The translations under genes and the position numbers were made by a program. From contig CAWUHX010000213.1 in NCBI GenBank assembly GCA_963922205.1, positions 124,001-188,000 of the forward strand: a DNA stretch of 64,000 bases, given 5' to 3'. Within the stretch, counting starts at the first letter, position 1. Each line of letters opens with the position of its first letter. The notes beneath the pieces were generated by a model. That model saw nothing but the letters and a program-made list of their open reading frames with translations. It made no database searches and was not told the origin of the DNA. Source of the stretch: Romanomermis culicivorax (lineage: Eukaryota; Nematoda; Enoplea; Mermithida; Mermithidae). This document shows positions 52,700-64,000 of this stretch, piece after piece.

Positions 52700-55600
52700 T
52701 TCGTGAAATTTTTTTGTAAAAAAATTTTCGCATAGGGGTTTAAATTTTTTTTTTTAAATTCTGAATTTTGTCAGTAAAATTTTTAATTTTTTGTCTTCAA
52801 AATACAAAATGTTCTTTCAGAATTATGATTTTTCCTTTATAAAACTCTGATTTTTTTGTTATTGTTTTATGTAAAATTCAATTTTTCGTAGAATTCTAAT
52901 TTTTTCGCAAAGTTCTTCATTTTTGCCTGTAACGAAACTTTCTATTTTAGTATTTTAGTTTTTCTTTTGAGAAATTCTAAATTCTTTTTGTAAACTTTGG
53001 GAATTCGTTTGTAAAATTCTAAAGTATTTTTCCTAATATTCTAATTTTTTCGGTAAAATTCAAATTTTTTCGGGTAGAATTCTAATTTTTGTAAAGTTCA
53101 TTTTTTGTAAAATTCTGAATTTTTTTGGAAAAATCCATTTTTTGTAGAATTTTTAATTTTTTTCGTAAAATTATAATTTTTTCTATAAATAAAACCTTTT
53201 GCGTAGAATTCAAAATTTCGTTGTAAAATATTAGATTTTTGCGTGAAGTTGCGAAGTTTGTTGTAAAATTCCTATTTTTGTTGTTTGCGAATTTCCAAAC
53301 TTTTCTTTTAGAATTCCAAATTTTGTTCCAAAGTATTCAAATTTTGGAGTCAAATTACAAAATTTATTCTAAAATCACAACTTTTGATGTAAAAATTCAA
53401 ATTTTGTTGTAAAATTTTGAATTATGCTGTAAAGTCAAAAATTTTTCCCTAAAATTTGAAATATTGTTGTAAAATATTAAATTTTGCTATAAAATTCCTA
53501 ATTTTTGCCGCCAAAATCTAAAAGTTTTTCTCTAAAATTCAGAATTTTTTTTGTCAGAAAATTCAATTTTTTGTGAATGAAATTACAATTTTTGTGAGTA
53601 AAATTCTACATTTTTGTTTGCGGAATTGAAATTTTTTGTTGAATTTTGACTTTTTTCGTGACATTATAGTTTTTCTTTCATAAAATTCTAAATTCTTTCA
53701 GAAAATTCAATTTTTTTCTTTGAATTTTTTCACTTGCAAAAATTTGAATTCTCAAAATTGTTTTGTAAAATTCTGATTTTTGTCTATAAAGTTTTAATTT
53801 TTCTCTAGCGAAATATTAAATTCTTCGGAAAAATTTTTGAATTTTGTGAAAATTTCATAATTTCGTTGTTCTACTTAAATTTTAAGATTTTTTTAATTTG
53901 GTGTACATTATTTTTAGAATTTAATTCAATTTTTTTAACAATTTGAAAATTTTGTGTAAAATTGAAAAAATAATTTTTTCGAAAATTTTCTTCAGTAATT
54001 CTCATTTTTCCCACATTTTAAAATTATCATTTTTTTTGTAAAATTCAAATGTTTTTTATAGAATTCAATTTATTTTTTTGTAAAATTTTCATTGTTTCAG
54101 TAAAATTCTAAATTTTTGCATAAAATACGAAATTTTTTGATAGAATTTTAATTTTTCTTCCGAAAAAATGCGAATCTTTTCTATAAAATTCTAAATTTTT
54201 TTGTAAAATTTTGAATTTTAATTTCAAAAATTTCATCAAAATGTTCAAAAAATTTTTTTCAAGCTTTTTTCAATATTATGAAAATTTTGTAATTTTTTCA
54301 TTTTTGAAACATTTTTAAACTTTTGTGTAAAATTTTAAAATCTAAATATTTTTTTCGAAAATTTCCTACAGTAAACTTTTTTTGTTATTTTTATCTTTTA
54401 ATCAAAACTAGATTAAGAAAAGTTGCTCAAACTTTTCATCGTTCGTGCGTCAATTGCGAAATTTAAAAATAGAATAATCAGGCAAATATTAAAATGCGTC
54501 ATCAAAATTTGTAAAATTTTTTTTAAAATTTGTGAAATTTTTGAAAAATTTTAAATTGAAAATTTGCGACCGAATTCAAATTTCTAAAACAAAATTTGGA
54601 AAATTTTTGAAAAATTCTGAGAAATTCCCAGAAAATTCAAGGAATTTCTCTCAAATTTTTTTCATTTTCGTAGCTCGTTAAAGTTGAAAAATGCAAATTT
54701 TTCATCATTTCTGGAACAAATTCTTCGAAAAATTCTAATTTCGGCAAAAAAACTCGAAAAAGGTAAAAAAAAATTTCTAATTTTCTGTAAATTTTTGTGG
54801 TAAAAATCTAAAATTTTCTGGTGAATTTCAATTTTTGTTTCGTTTTTTTTTTGGTGAATTTCATTCATAAAATTCTAATTTTTTGAAATTTTGTTTTTCT
54901 CTAAAATCCTAAATTTTCTATTGTGAAATTCTAAATTCTTTTTTTTAAACTCTGAACTGTGTAAAATCATATTTTTTTAAATCGATTTTCTCGCTTGAAA
55001 AATTCGAAATTCTTTTGAAACTCCATTTTTTTCTTCTGAATTATAATTTTTTTTGTAAAATTATGATTTTTCTTTTGGAAGTTCTGAATTCTTTTGTGAA
55101 ATTTAATTTTTTTAATTTTAATTTTTTCGATCAAAATTTTGTTAATGTAATTTTTTTCTGTGAGTTCCATTCTTAATGTAATTTTTTATTTTAACGTTTA
55201 TTTTTTTTTAATTTAAATTCAAATTTTTCGTAAATCTTGAAATGAATTTTTCGAAAAATTCTGATTTTACCAAAATTATACAAAAAAATTTTAATTTTCC
55301 CCAAATTTTTCTTGTTTGTTTGGTAAATTTTAATCTTTTTCTGTAAAATTTAAATTTTTTGTGAAATTCAAATTTTTTGCAAAATTCAAAGTTTTCTGTG
55401 AAATTCTATTTTTTTACTTCTGTAGACATCCATTTCGTAGTGTAAAATTCTTATTTGTTATGTCAAACTTTAATTTTCTTTTTTCTTTTTATTAAAAATT
55501 TAATTTTTTCGTAAAATTCAAAATTTTTGTGTGAAATTTGAATTTTGTGCTAAATTCATTTTTTTCGTAAAAATCGAAATTTTTTCTCCGTAAAATTTCA

Positions 55601-56285
55601 ATTTTTTTTTAATTAAATTTTTTGTGTAAAACTTCAAATTCTTTTCGAAGCCTATATTTTCCTTGAAATTCTAATTTTTTCTTCCAAAAATTATAATTTT
55701 TCATTTGAAAAATTCACAATTCTATTGAAATTCAAATTTTTCTTTTGTAAAAATAATTGTTTTTTAATATTCAATTTTTTCAAGTTGGATTTTTTTGTGA
55801 AAATTATTTTTAAATTGTACTTTTTCTCTTGAAAAATGCAAGCTTCTTTTGCAATTAAAATTTTTATTTTGTAAAATTTAAAATTTTTTTTGTAAAATTT
55901 TCATTTTTATGGAAAATTTCCATTTTTTGTAAAATTTTCATTTTTATGGAAAATTTTTATTTTTTAGAAAATTTCAATTTTTCTTCCTCAAAATCCTGCT
56001 TTCTGAGTAAAATTTTTAATTTTTTCTCCCTAAAATACAAAATTATGTATCAGAGCTTTTTATTGTCTCTTTAAATTTACGATTTTGTATGAAAACCTCA
56101 TTTTTTCTGTAAAATTCGAATTTTTTTGTAGAATTCCATTTTTTTGTAAAATTTTAATTGTTGTTGTAAATTTTTTTTGTAAAGTTTCCTTTCTTTAAAA
56201 ATTCTCAATTTTTCTCCCTTAAAATTCTGCTTTCTGAGTAAAATTCTGAATTTTTTCTGTCTAAAATACAAAATTATGTATCAGA
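52700..56285. repeat. Phased T-rich tract (reverse family)
   Basis: TAAAATTCTAATTTTTTCGTAAAATTC-like sequence, the reverse complement of the family at 3360-4140. The plus strand switches from A-rich to T-rich at about 52700. A near-repeat links about 55980-56100 and 56215-56310 (CTTTCTGAGTAAAATTxxxAATTTTTTCT). No gene is seen. Confidence 0.65.
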
Positions 56286-56289
56286 GCTT

Positions 56290-59200
56290 TTAGTCCTCTC
56301 TTTAAATTTCTGAAACATCAAATTCCACAAAAAAACTGCCAGAAATGTGTAAATATAAATTTTCATGAGAAGTTTATGCCCCAAAATACTCAAAAACCTG
56401 TCAAAAAATGTACAAATTTAGATTTTCATGTGAAGTTTAAACACCAAAATCCACAAAAACCTGTCAAAAAATGTGTAAATTTAAATTTTCATGAGAAAAT
56501 TAGACGTCAAATTCAACAAAAAACTATCACAAAATGTGTAAATTAAAATTTTCATCCGCAGTTTAAACATCAAAATCAAAAAAAAACCTGTGGAAAATGT
56601 ATAAATTTAGATTTTTATGAGAAGTTTAAACACCAAAATCCACAAAAACCTGTCAAAAAATGTATGAATTTGGATTTTCATGAGAAGTTTAAACACCAAA
56701 TTCCCCAAAAAATTGTCGAAAAATGTGTAAATTTTAATTTTTATCTGCAGTTTAAACACCAAAATCCGCAAAAATCTGTCGAAAAATGTGTAAATTTAAA
56801 TTTTTATCCGCAGTTTAAACATCAGAATGAAAAAAAACCTGTCGAAAATGTATAAATTTAGGTTTTCATTAGAAGTTTAAACATCAAATTCCACAAAAAA
56901 CTGCCAAAAAATGTGTAAATTTAAATTTTCATCAGAAGTTTAAACACCGAAATCCACAAAAAACTGTCAACAAATGTGTAAATTTAAATTTTCATGAGAA
57001 GTTTATTCACCAAAATCCACAAAAACCTGTCAAAAAATGTATAAATTTAGATTTTCATGAGAAAATTAAACATCAAATTCCCCAAAAAACTATCAAAAAG
57101 TGTGTAAATTTAAATTTTTATCCGCAGTTTAAACATCAAAATCAAAGAAAAAGCTGTCGAAAATGTATAAATTTTGGTTTTCATGAGAAAATTAAACATC
57201 AAATTCCACAAAAAACTGTCAAAAAAATGTATAAACTTAGATTTTCAAGAGAAAATTAAACATCAAATTCCACAAAAAACTATTAAAAAATGTGTAAATT
57301 TAAATTTTTATCGGCAGTTTAAACATCAAAATAAAAAAAAAACCTGTGGAAAATGTATAAATTTAGATTTTCATGAGAAGTTTAAACACCAAAATCCGCA
57401 AAAATCTGTCGAAAAATGTGTAAATTTAAATTTTTATCGGCAGTTTAAACATCAAAATAAAAAAAAAACCTGTGGAAAATGTATAAATTTAGATTTTCAT
57501 GAGAAGTTTAAACATCAAATTCCACAAAAAAACTGTCAAAAATGTGTAAATTTAAATTTTCGTGAGAAGTTTATGCCCCAAAATACTCAAAAACCTGTCA
57601 AAAAATGTATAAATTTAGATTTTCATGAGAAAATTAAACATGAAATTGCACAAAAAACTATCAAAAAATGTGTAAATTTAAATTTTCATCAGAAGTTTAA
57701 ACACCAAAATCTGCAAAAATCTGTCGAAGAATGTGTAAATTTAAATTTTTATCCGCAGTTTAAACATCAAAATCAAAAAAAACTGTCGAAAAATGTGTAA
57801 ATTTAAATTTTCATCAGAAGTTTAAACATCAAAATCCACGAAAAACTGTCAAATAATGTGTAAAATTAAATTTTCATGAGAAGTTTATGCACCAAAATAC
57901 ACAAAAACCTGTCAAAAAAAGTACAAATTTAGATTTTCATGAGAAGTTTAAACACCAAAATCCACAAAAATCTGTCGAAAAATGTGAAAATTTAAATTTT
58001 ATCAGAAGTTTAAACACCAAAATCCACAAAAATCTGACGGAAAATGTGAAAATTTTAATTTTCATCAGAAGTTTAAACACCAAATTCCACAAAAATCTGA
58101 CGGAAAATGTGAAAATTTTAGTTTTCATCAGAAGTTTAAACACCAAATTCCACAGAAATCCGTCGAAAAATGTGTAAATTTAAATTTTTATCCGCAGTTT
58201 AAACATCAAAATCCACAAAAATCTGACGGAAAATGTGAAAATTTAAATTTTATCAGAAGTTTAAACACCAAAATCCACAGAAATCTGACGGAAAATGTGT
58301 AAATTTGAATTTTCATCAGAAGTTTAAACACCAAAATCCACAAAAATCTGACGGAAAATGTGTAAATTTAAATTTTCATCAGAAGTTTAAACACCAAAAT
58401 CCACAAAAATCTGACGGAAAATGTGAAAATTTAAATTTTATCAGAAGTTTAAACACCAAAATCCACAGAAATCTGACGGAAAATGTGTAAATTTGAATTT
58501 TCATCAGAAGTTTAAACACCAAAATCCACAAAAATCTGACGGAAAATGTGTAAATTTGAATTTTCATCAGAAGTTTAAACACCAAAATCCACAAAAATCT
58601 GACGGAAAATGTGAAAATTTTAATTTTCATCAGAAGTTTAAACACCAAAATCCACAAAAATCTGACGGAAAATGTGAAAATTTTAATTTTCATCAGAAGT
58701 TTAAACACCAAATTCCACAAAAATCTGTCGGAAAATGTGAAAATTTTAATTTTCATCAGAAGTTTAAACACCAAAATCCACAAAAATCTGACGGAAAATG
58801 TGAAAATTTTAGTTTTCATCAGAAGTTTAAACACCAAATTCCACAGAAATCCGTCGAAAAATGCGTAAATTTAAATTTTTATCCGCAGTTTAAACATCAA
58901 AATCCACAAAAAACTGTCAAAAAATGTGTGAATTTAAATTTTTATCGGTAGTTTAAACATCAAAATCAAAAAAAAACTGTCAAAAAATGTGTAAATTTAA
59001 GTTTTCATCAGAAGTTTAAACACAAAATTCCACAGAAATCTGTCGAAAAATGTGTAAATTTAAATTTTTATCCGTAGTTTAAACATCAAAATAAAAAAAA
59101 ACTGTCAAAAAATGTGTAAATTTAAATTTTCATCAGGAGTTTAAACACCAAAATCCACAAAAATCTGACGGAAAATGTGAAAATTTAAATTTTCATCAGA

Positions 59201-61725
59201 AGTTTAAACACCAAAATCCACAAAAGTATTCCGAAAAATGTGTAAATTTAAATTTTCATCAGCATTTGAAACACCAAAATCCACAAAAATCTTCCTAAAA
59301 ATGTGTAAATTCGAATTTTTATCTGCAGTTTAAACACGAAAATCCATAAAAATCTGTCTAAAAAAATGTAAATTTAAATTTTCATCAGCACTTTAAACAC
59401 CAAAATCCACAAAAATATTCCTAAAAATGTGTAAATTTGAATTTTTATCTGCAGTTTAAACATCAAAATCCACAAAAATCTGTCTCAAAATGTGTAAATT
59501 TAAATTTTCATCTGCAGTTTAAACACCAAAATCCGCAAAAATCTGCCTAAAAATGTGAAAATTAAAAGGTTCATCAGCAGTTTAAACACCATAGTCCACA
59601 AAAATCTGTCAAAAATGTGTAAATTTGATTTTTCATCAGCAGTTCAAACACAAAATTTCACAGAAAACTGTCAAAAAATGTGTGAATTTTAATTTTTAGC
59701 TGCAGCTTAAACACTAAAATCCGCAAAAATCAAAAATCGGTCAAAAATATGCAAAATTCAAATTTTGATCAGCATTTAAAACATCAAAACACACAAAAAT
59801 CTGTCGAAAAATTTGTAAATTTAAATTTTTATCTCCAGTTTAAACATCAAATTCCGCAAAAATCGGTCCTAAAAAACGTAAATTTTAATTTTCATGAGAA
59901 TTTTAAACGTCAAAATTCATAAAAAATCTGTTAAAAAAGTATGAATTTAAATTTTCATGAGATTTTTTAACATGAAAAACCACAAAAATCTGTCAAAAAT
60001 TGTGTAAATATTAATTTTTATCTGCAGCTTAAACACCAAAATCCACATAAATCTGTTGAAAAGTTTGTAAATTTAAATTTTATCTGCAGTTTAAACATCA
60101 AATTCCATAAAAATTAGTCAAAAATTGTGAAAATTTAGATTTTCCTGAAAAGTTTAAACATCAAATTCCACAAAAAAACTGTCAAAAATGTGTAAATTTA
60201 AATTTTCATGAGAAGTTTATGCCCCAAAATACTCAAAAACCTGTCAAAAAATGTATAAATTTAGATTTTCATTAGAAAATTAAACATGAAATTGCACAAA
60301 AAACTATCAAAAAATGTGTAAATTTAAATTTTTTCCCGCAGTTTAAACATCAAAATCAAAAAAACTGTCAAAAAATGTGTAAATTTAAATTTTCATCAGA
60401 AGTTTAAACATCAAAATCCACGAAAAACTGTCAAATAATGTGTAAATTTAAATTTTCATGAGAAGTTTATGCATTAAAATACACAAAAACCTGTCAAAAA
60501 ATGTACAAATTTAGATTTTCATGAGAAGTTTAAACACCAAAATCCACAAAAATCTGTCGAAAAATGTGAAAATTTAAATTTTATCAGAAGTTTAAACACC
60601 AAAATCCACAGAAATCTGACGGAAAATGTGAAAATTCAAATTTTCATGAGAAGTTTATTCACCAAAATCCACAAAAACCTGTCAAAAAATGTATAAATTT
60701 AGATTTTCATGAGAAAATTAAACATCAAATTCCACAAAAAACTGTCAAAAAATGTGTAAATTTAAATTTTCATCAGAAGTTTAAACATCAAAATCCACAA
60801 AAAAGTGTCAAAAAATGTGTAAATTTAAGTTTTCATGAGAAGTTTAAACATCAAATTCCACAAAAAACTGTCAAAAAATGTGTAAATTTAAATTTTCATC
60901 AGAAGTTTAAACACCGAAATCCACAAAAAACTGTCAAAAATGTGTTAATTTAAATTTTTATCTGCAGTTTAAACAACAAAATCCACAGAAACCTGTCAAA
61001 AAATGTGTAAATTTGAATTTTTATTTGCACCTCAAACATCAAAATCAAAAAAAAAACTGTCAAAAATGTATAAATTCAGATTTTCATGAGAAGTTTAAAC
61101 ACCGAAATCCACAAAAACCTGTCAAAAAATGTGTAAATTTGAATTTTTATCTGCAGTTTAAACATCAAATTCCACAAAAAAACTGTCAAAAGTGTGTAAA
61201 TATAAATTTTCATGAGAAGTTTATGCCCAAAAATACTTAAGAACCTGTAAAAAAATGTTCAAATTTAGATTTTCATGTGAAGTTTAAACACCAAAATCCA
61301 GAAAAAACTATCAAAAAATGTGTAAATTTAAATTTTTATCCGCAGTTTAAACATCAAAATCAAAAAAAAACTGTCGAAAATGTATAAATTTAGATTTTCA
61401 TGAGAAGTTTAAACATCAAATTCCACAAAAAACTATCGAAAAATGTGTAAATTTAAATTTTCATGAGAATTTTATGCACCAAAATACACAAAAACCTGTC
61501 AAAAAATGTACAAATTTAGATTTTCATGTGAAGTTTAAACACCAAATTCCAGAAAAAAACTGTCAAAAAATCTGTAAATTTAGATTTTCATGAGAAAATT
61601 AAACATCAAATTCCACAAAAAACTATCAAAAAATGTGTAAATTTAAATTTTTATCTGCAGTTTAAACATCAAAATCAAAAAAAAAACTGTCGAAAATGTA
61701 TAAATTTAGATTTTCATGAGAAGTT
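56290..61725. repeat. 63-bp satellite array, second block
   Basis: About 5.4 kb and some 85 units. The core (58000-58860) is homogeneous, with the variant ATCAGAAGTTTAAACACC.. and TCTGACGGAAAATGTG, and keeps an exact 63-base period, so open frames of 21-residue repeats reach 152-208 codons on either strand. The left third is a mix of GAGAAGTTT and CCGCAGTTT variants, and the part 59230-59560 resembles the first block. The homogeneous core points to recent local amplification. Confidence 0.92.
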
Positions 61726-62312
61726 TGTGTTCCTACATAGCGAAATTGTCGATTTCAGGTAGCCTAATCACTCGGTCTACAAATATTTTTGATCATGTTT
61801 CAGCACTTTTTGTGCCATTTTCTAGTCAAAAAATTGAAAAATTTTCAACATTCGAAAAATAGAAATGCAAAATTGTATTTTACCATTTTCTACGAAGCAG
61901 GTTTTGTACGATTATTTACCATTAAAGTTTCTTATAAATATGGAAAATGCTCCAAAATTAGCATATTTTCCGTGGAACAATATTTGAAAATGTTGATTTT
62001 CTTTTTTTTTGGGTGCCTAGCTCCTTCCCTATTTCTGTTTCAGATCGAGCAAATGCCATACTACAGTGTAGCTCTTTGTTAACACGGTCTTAAGATATCT
62101 TGAAAATAAGCACTGAAGCCCCTGGTATGCTCACCAATGCTGAAAGGCTTTGTGGGTGCGGCTGGAGCTTTCCAAACATTAGCCAATGTCAGGATAGCTG
62201 GGATGACGGCAATCAGGACTGAACAAAAATGGCTGGGTTCAGGACCCGTGAATTGGCTGAAGCATCAATCCTACAGCTGGAATGTTGTATGTTGCCATAC
62301 AACATAATATGT
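61725..62312 (+). repeat. Composite-block left flank, second copy
   Basis: Near-identical to 35941-36527 across the join to the satellite, including GTTCCTACATAGCGAAATTGTCGAT and ACATTAGCCAATGTCAGGATAGCTGG. So satellite, flank and microsatellite were copied together. Confidence 0.85.
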
Positions 62313-62486
62313 TATATATTATATGTTATATGTTATATGTTATATGTTATATGTTATATGTTATATGTTATATGTTATATGTTATATGTTATAGGTTATA
62401 CATTATATGTTATATGTTATATGTTATATGTTATATCTTATATGTTATATGTTATATGTTATATGTTATATGTTATATGTTATATA
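62313..62486. repeat. (ATATGTT)n microsatellite, second copy
   Basis: About 174 bases, far shorter than the first array. It ends GTTATATAGACCATC, the uninterrupted version of the site occupied by the solo LTR at 38060. Confidence 0.92.
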
Positions 62487-62604
62487 GACCATCTGGACCA
62501 GGCTTCAACAAAAATGCCTGGGTTTGGAACCCACTACTTGGCTGAAACATCAATCCTACGGGTGGAATATGCTTAGAGTGGGGCTTGTACAGGGTGGTGC
62601 AGCC
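62487..62604 (+). repeat. Composite-block right flank, second copy (truncated)
   Basis: Follows the first copy (38656 onward) to GGGTGGTGCAGC and then stops abruptly at CAGTGTTGCC, where unrelated sequence begins. Confidence 0.8.
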
Positions 62605-63440
62605 AGTGTTGCCAGACTTGGTGATTTTTGATGTCCGTCGGTGAGTTTTTCGGTGGGACCCCTGTTTGGTGATTTTTATGGTGATTTCAGGAATTTTTGG
62701 TGTTTCTGGTGATTTTGAACTAATATTCTCAAAACGAGTATAGAAACAGGTTAATGATGTCATTGAAATTTTCGCTCAGTTATCGCACATATACTGTCAG
62801 TGATATGATTACTGTTGTTTCATATTCATTCCATCCAGCCGCTATTTTTTCCACATTTTGGTGTTTTGTTGAGAGAAACGAAAATTTTGGAATGTGGAAA
62901 ACAATTTTAGGCTTGTTTCACATTGTTGTGAACCGTTTTTAAATATGATTTTATCACTTTAAATTCATTTTATTGCATTTTTTCAGAGTTGGCAGTAAAA
63001 AATTTTTGTCGCTGCGCTGCTTGTTATGAAATAATATTGTTTTAGATCAGGGGTTCACATTTTCTATCATTTCAAGTCTTTCGCTTGTTGAAGGAATTTT
63101 TTATCAGAAGATTTTGCCCAATAATCTAAACCAGGGTTTGTAATTTGTATTACTATTAGCACGGCGAAATAAATCTCGGATCAGGCTAACAGAAATTTCG
63201 ACTCATTCATTAGCCAGTGGAGGATGGACAAGGAAATTCCGGAAAAGGTTGCCTAAAACCAGAGCTGGCACGGCTTTGGTTTATGGTTTTTGTGGTTTTT
63301 GATGGTTTTCTGGTTTTTGAAAAAATGTATTGGTTTTTGGTTTTTGGAATTTGGGTTTTAGCTTTTTTTAATAGAACAATGAATGTTTTCAGCTGCTTTG
63401 AATAATGCTTTAAATTGTTGCAGTACAATTTTCTTACTAT
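62605..63440. other. Unrelated segment between block copies
   Basis: Holds GGTGATTTTT-rich sequence (62620-62720), then ordinary AT-rich sequence, then a degenerate GGTTTTTGG stretch (63270-63350). Frames of 62-96 codons exist on both strands but none is convincing. The edges, CAGTGTTGCCAGACTTGG and CCAGAGCTGGCACGGCTTTGG, are alike in part but not clear terminal repeats. Confidence 0.45.
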
Positions 63441-63704
63441 TACTTGAAGCTTGAATGTTGTATGTTGCCATACAACATAATATGTTATATATTATGTTAT
63501 ATGTTATATGTTATATGTTATATGTTATATGTTATATGTTATATGTTATATGTTATATGTTATATGTTATATGTTATATGTTATATGTTATATGTTATAT
63601 GTTATATGTTATATGTTATATGTTATATGTTATATGTTATAGGTTATACGTAATATGTTATATGTTATATGTTATATCTTATATGTTATATGTTATATGT
63701 TATA
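63441..63704. repeat. (ATATGTT)n microsatellite, third copy
   Basis: Only the last ~35 bases of the left flank (GAATGTTGTATGTTGCCATACAACATAAT) precede it, then about 230 bases of the 7-base unit. GTTGTATG..CATACAAC can pair as a hairpin. Confidence 0.9.
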
Positions 63705-64000
63705 TAGACCATCCGGACCAGGCTTCAACAAAAATGCCTGGGTTTGGAACCCACTACTTGGCTGAAACATCAATCTTACGGATGGAATATGCTTAGAGTG
63801 GGGCTTGTACAGAGTGGTGCAGCAGGTGTAGAAAGTATGGTTGCGGCTACAACATGTGAAATCCCATATACATCAAAGCTTGGGAATGCCAAGGCTTACT
63901 AACACAACATACAATAGTAATGTACTGAATAGCAAAATGAATGGCTATGCAAAATAACACGACTTACATACATTTGGGGTACGTTCTAGAATATTGTAGA
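63705..64000 (+). repeat. Composite-block right flank, third copy
   Basis: Matches 38656-38955 with few changes and reaches the heat-shock-like TTCTAGAATATTGTAGA at the window's end, so the block continues beyond it. Confidence 0.85.

Noticed and set aside
57174..58951. Repeat proteins of 152-208 codons with KFKHQNPQKS units on both strands
   Set aside because: The 63-bp satellite period is divisible by three and frames are open on both strands at once, so this is repeat structure, not a gene.
56290..61725. CRISPR-like array
   Set aside because: Regular ~63-base units, but there are no unique spacers between constant repeats and the setting is eukaryotic. It is a tandem satellite.
1..64000. 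rRNA, tRNA or spliced-leader RNA genes
   Set aside because: I looked for conserved rRNA words, GTTCRANNC B-boxes with matching arms, and spliced-leader-like donors in context, and saw none I could support.

Overview
The window looks like a repeat-choked, AT-rich chromosome segment from a nematode. The evidence is an internal array of TTAGGC, the nematode telomere unit; two copies of a compact, intronless seven-transmembrane receptor of the nematode chemoreceptor type; a cysteine-rich TIL (trypsin-inhibitor-like) exon; short introns with GT..AG ends; and long A/T-phased tracts like the periodic An/Tn clusters of Caenorhabditis. The phylum is fairly safe. A clade or species is not claimed.

Layout. 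From 1 to 1080 there is non-coding sequence. From about 1081 to 29120 there is a tandem segmental duplication: copy A (1081-12003), copy B (12004-28595, enlarged by extra A/T tract) and a truncated copy C (28596-29119). Each full copy carries, in order, a diverged ~190-bp repeat family interrupted by a ~0.8 kb insertion, an A-rich tract, the receptor gene on the minus strand, a 1.4 kb field of ATGTTATAACAT palindromes, a heat-shock-element/TATA cluster, a T-rich tract, a possible minus-strand 102-105 codon exon, and a TIL exon. The TIL exon is open in copy B and broken by two stops in copy A. From 29120 to 33750 is the most gene-like unique DNA. It holds a spliced minus-strand gene fragment weakly like histidine acid phosphatase, a TA-flanked inverted-repeat element, a foldback element with the TTAGGC array inside and a 9-bp target duplication, and a retroelement-like remnant. 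From 33760 to 39000 there is a composite block: a 63-bp satellite, a 0.5 kb flank, a 1.5 kb (ATATGTT)n array interrupted by a solo LTR, and a right flank. The same block recurs at 56300-64000. From 39000 to 43240 lie A/T tract, palindromes, gag-like remnants and a second solo LTR of the same family in the opposite orientation.

The standout locus is 43763-47960, a 4.2 kb intronless, more GC-balanced open region in four main pieces. It encodes what looks like a large single polypeptide with a long glycine/alanine-rich hydrophobic hairpin segment, of the sort seen in pore-forming domains of large bacterial toxins. Two frame changes, one in-frame stop and a possible third frame change separate the pieces; two of the changes sit at A runs. 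It may be a horizontally acquired toxin-like gene, either decayed or carrying assembly errors. A poly(A) signal lies ~110-230 bases downstream.

From 48000 to 49440 there is unique sequence with no gene I can name. From 49440 to 56300 it is almost wholly A/T tract, with a strand switch near 52.7 kb. The genes here do not form an obvious pathway; the window is best read as a few sensory, inhibitor and toxin-like genes embedded in mobile elements and satellites.
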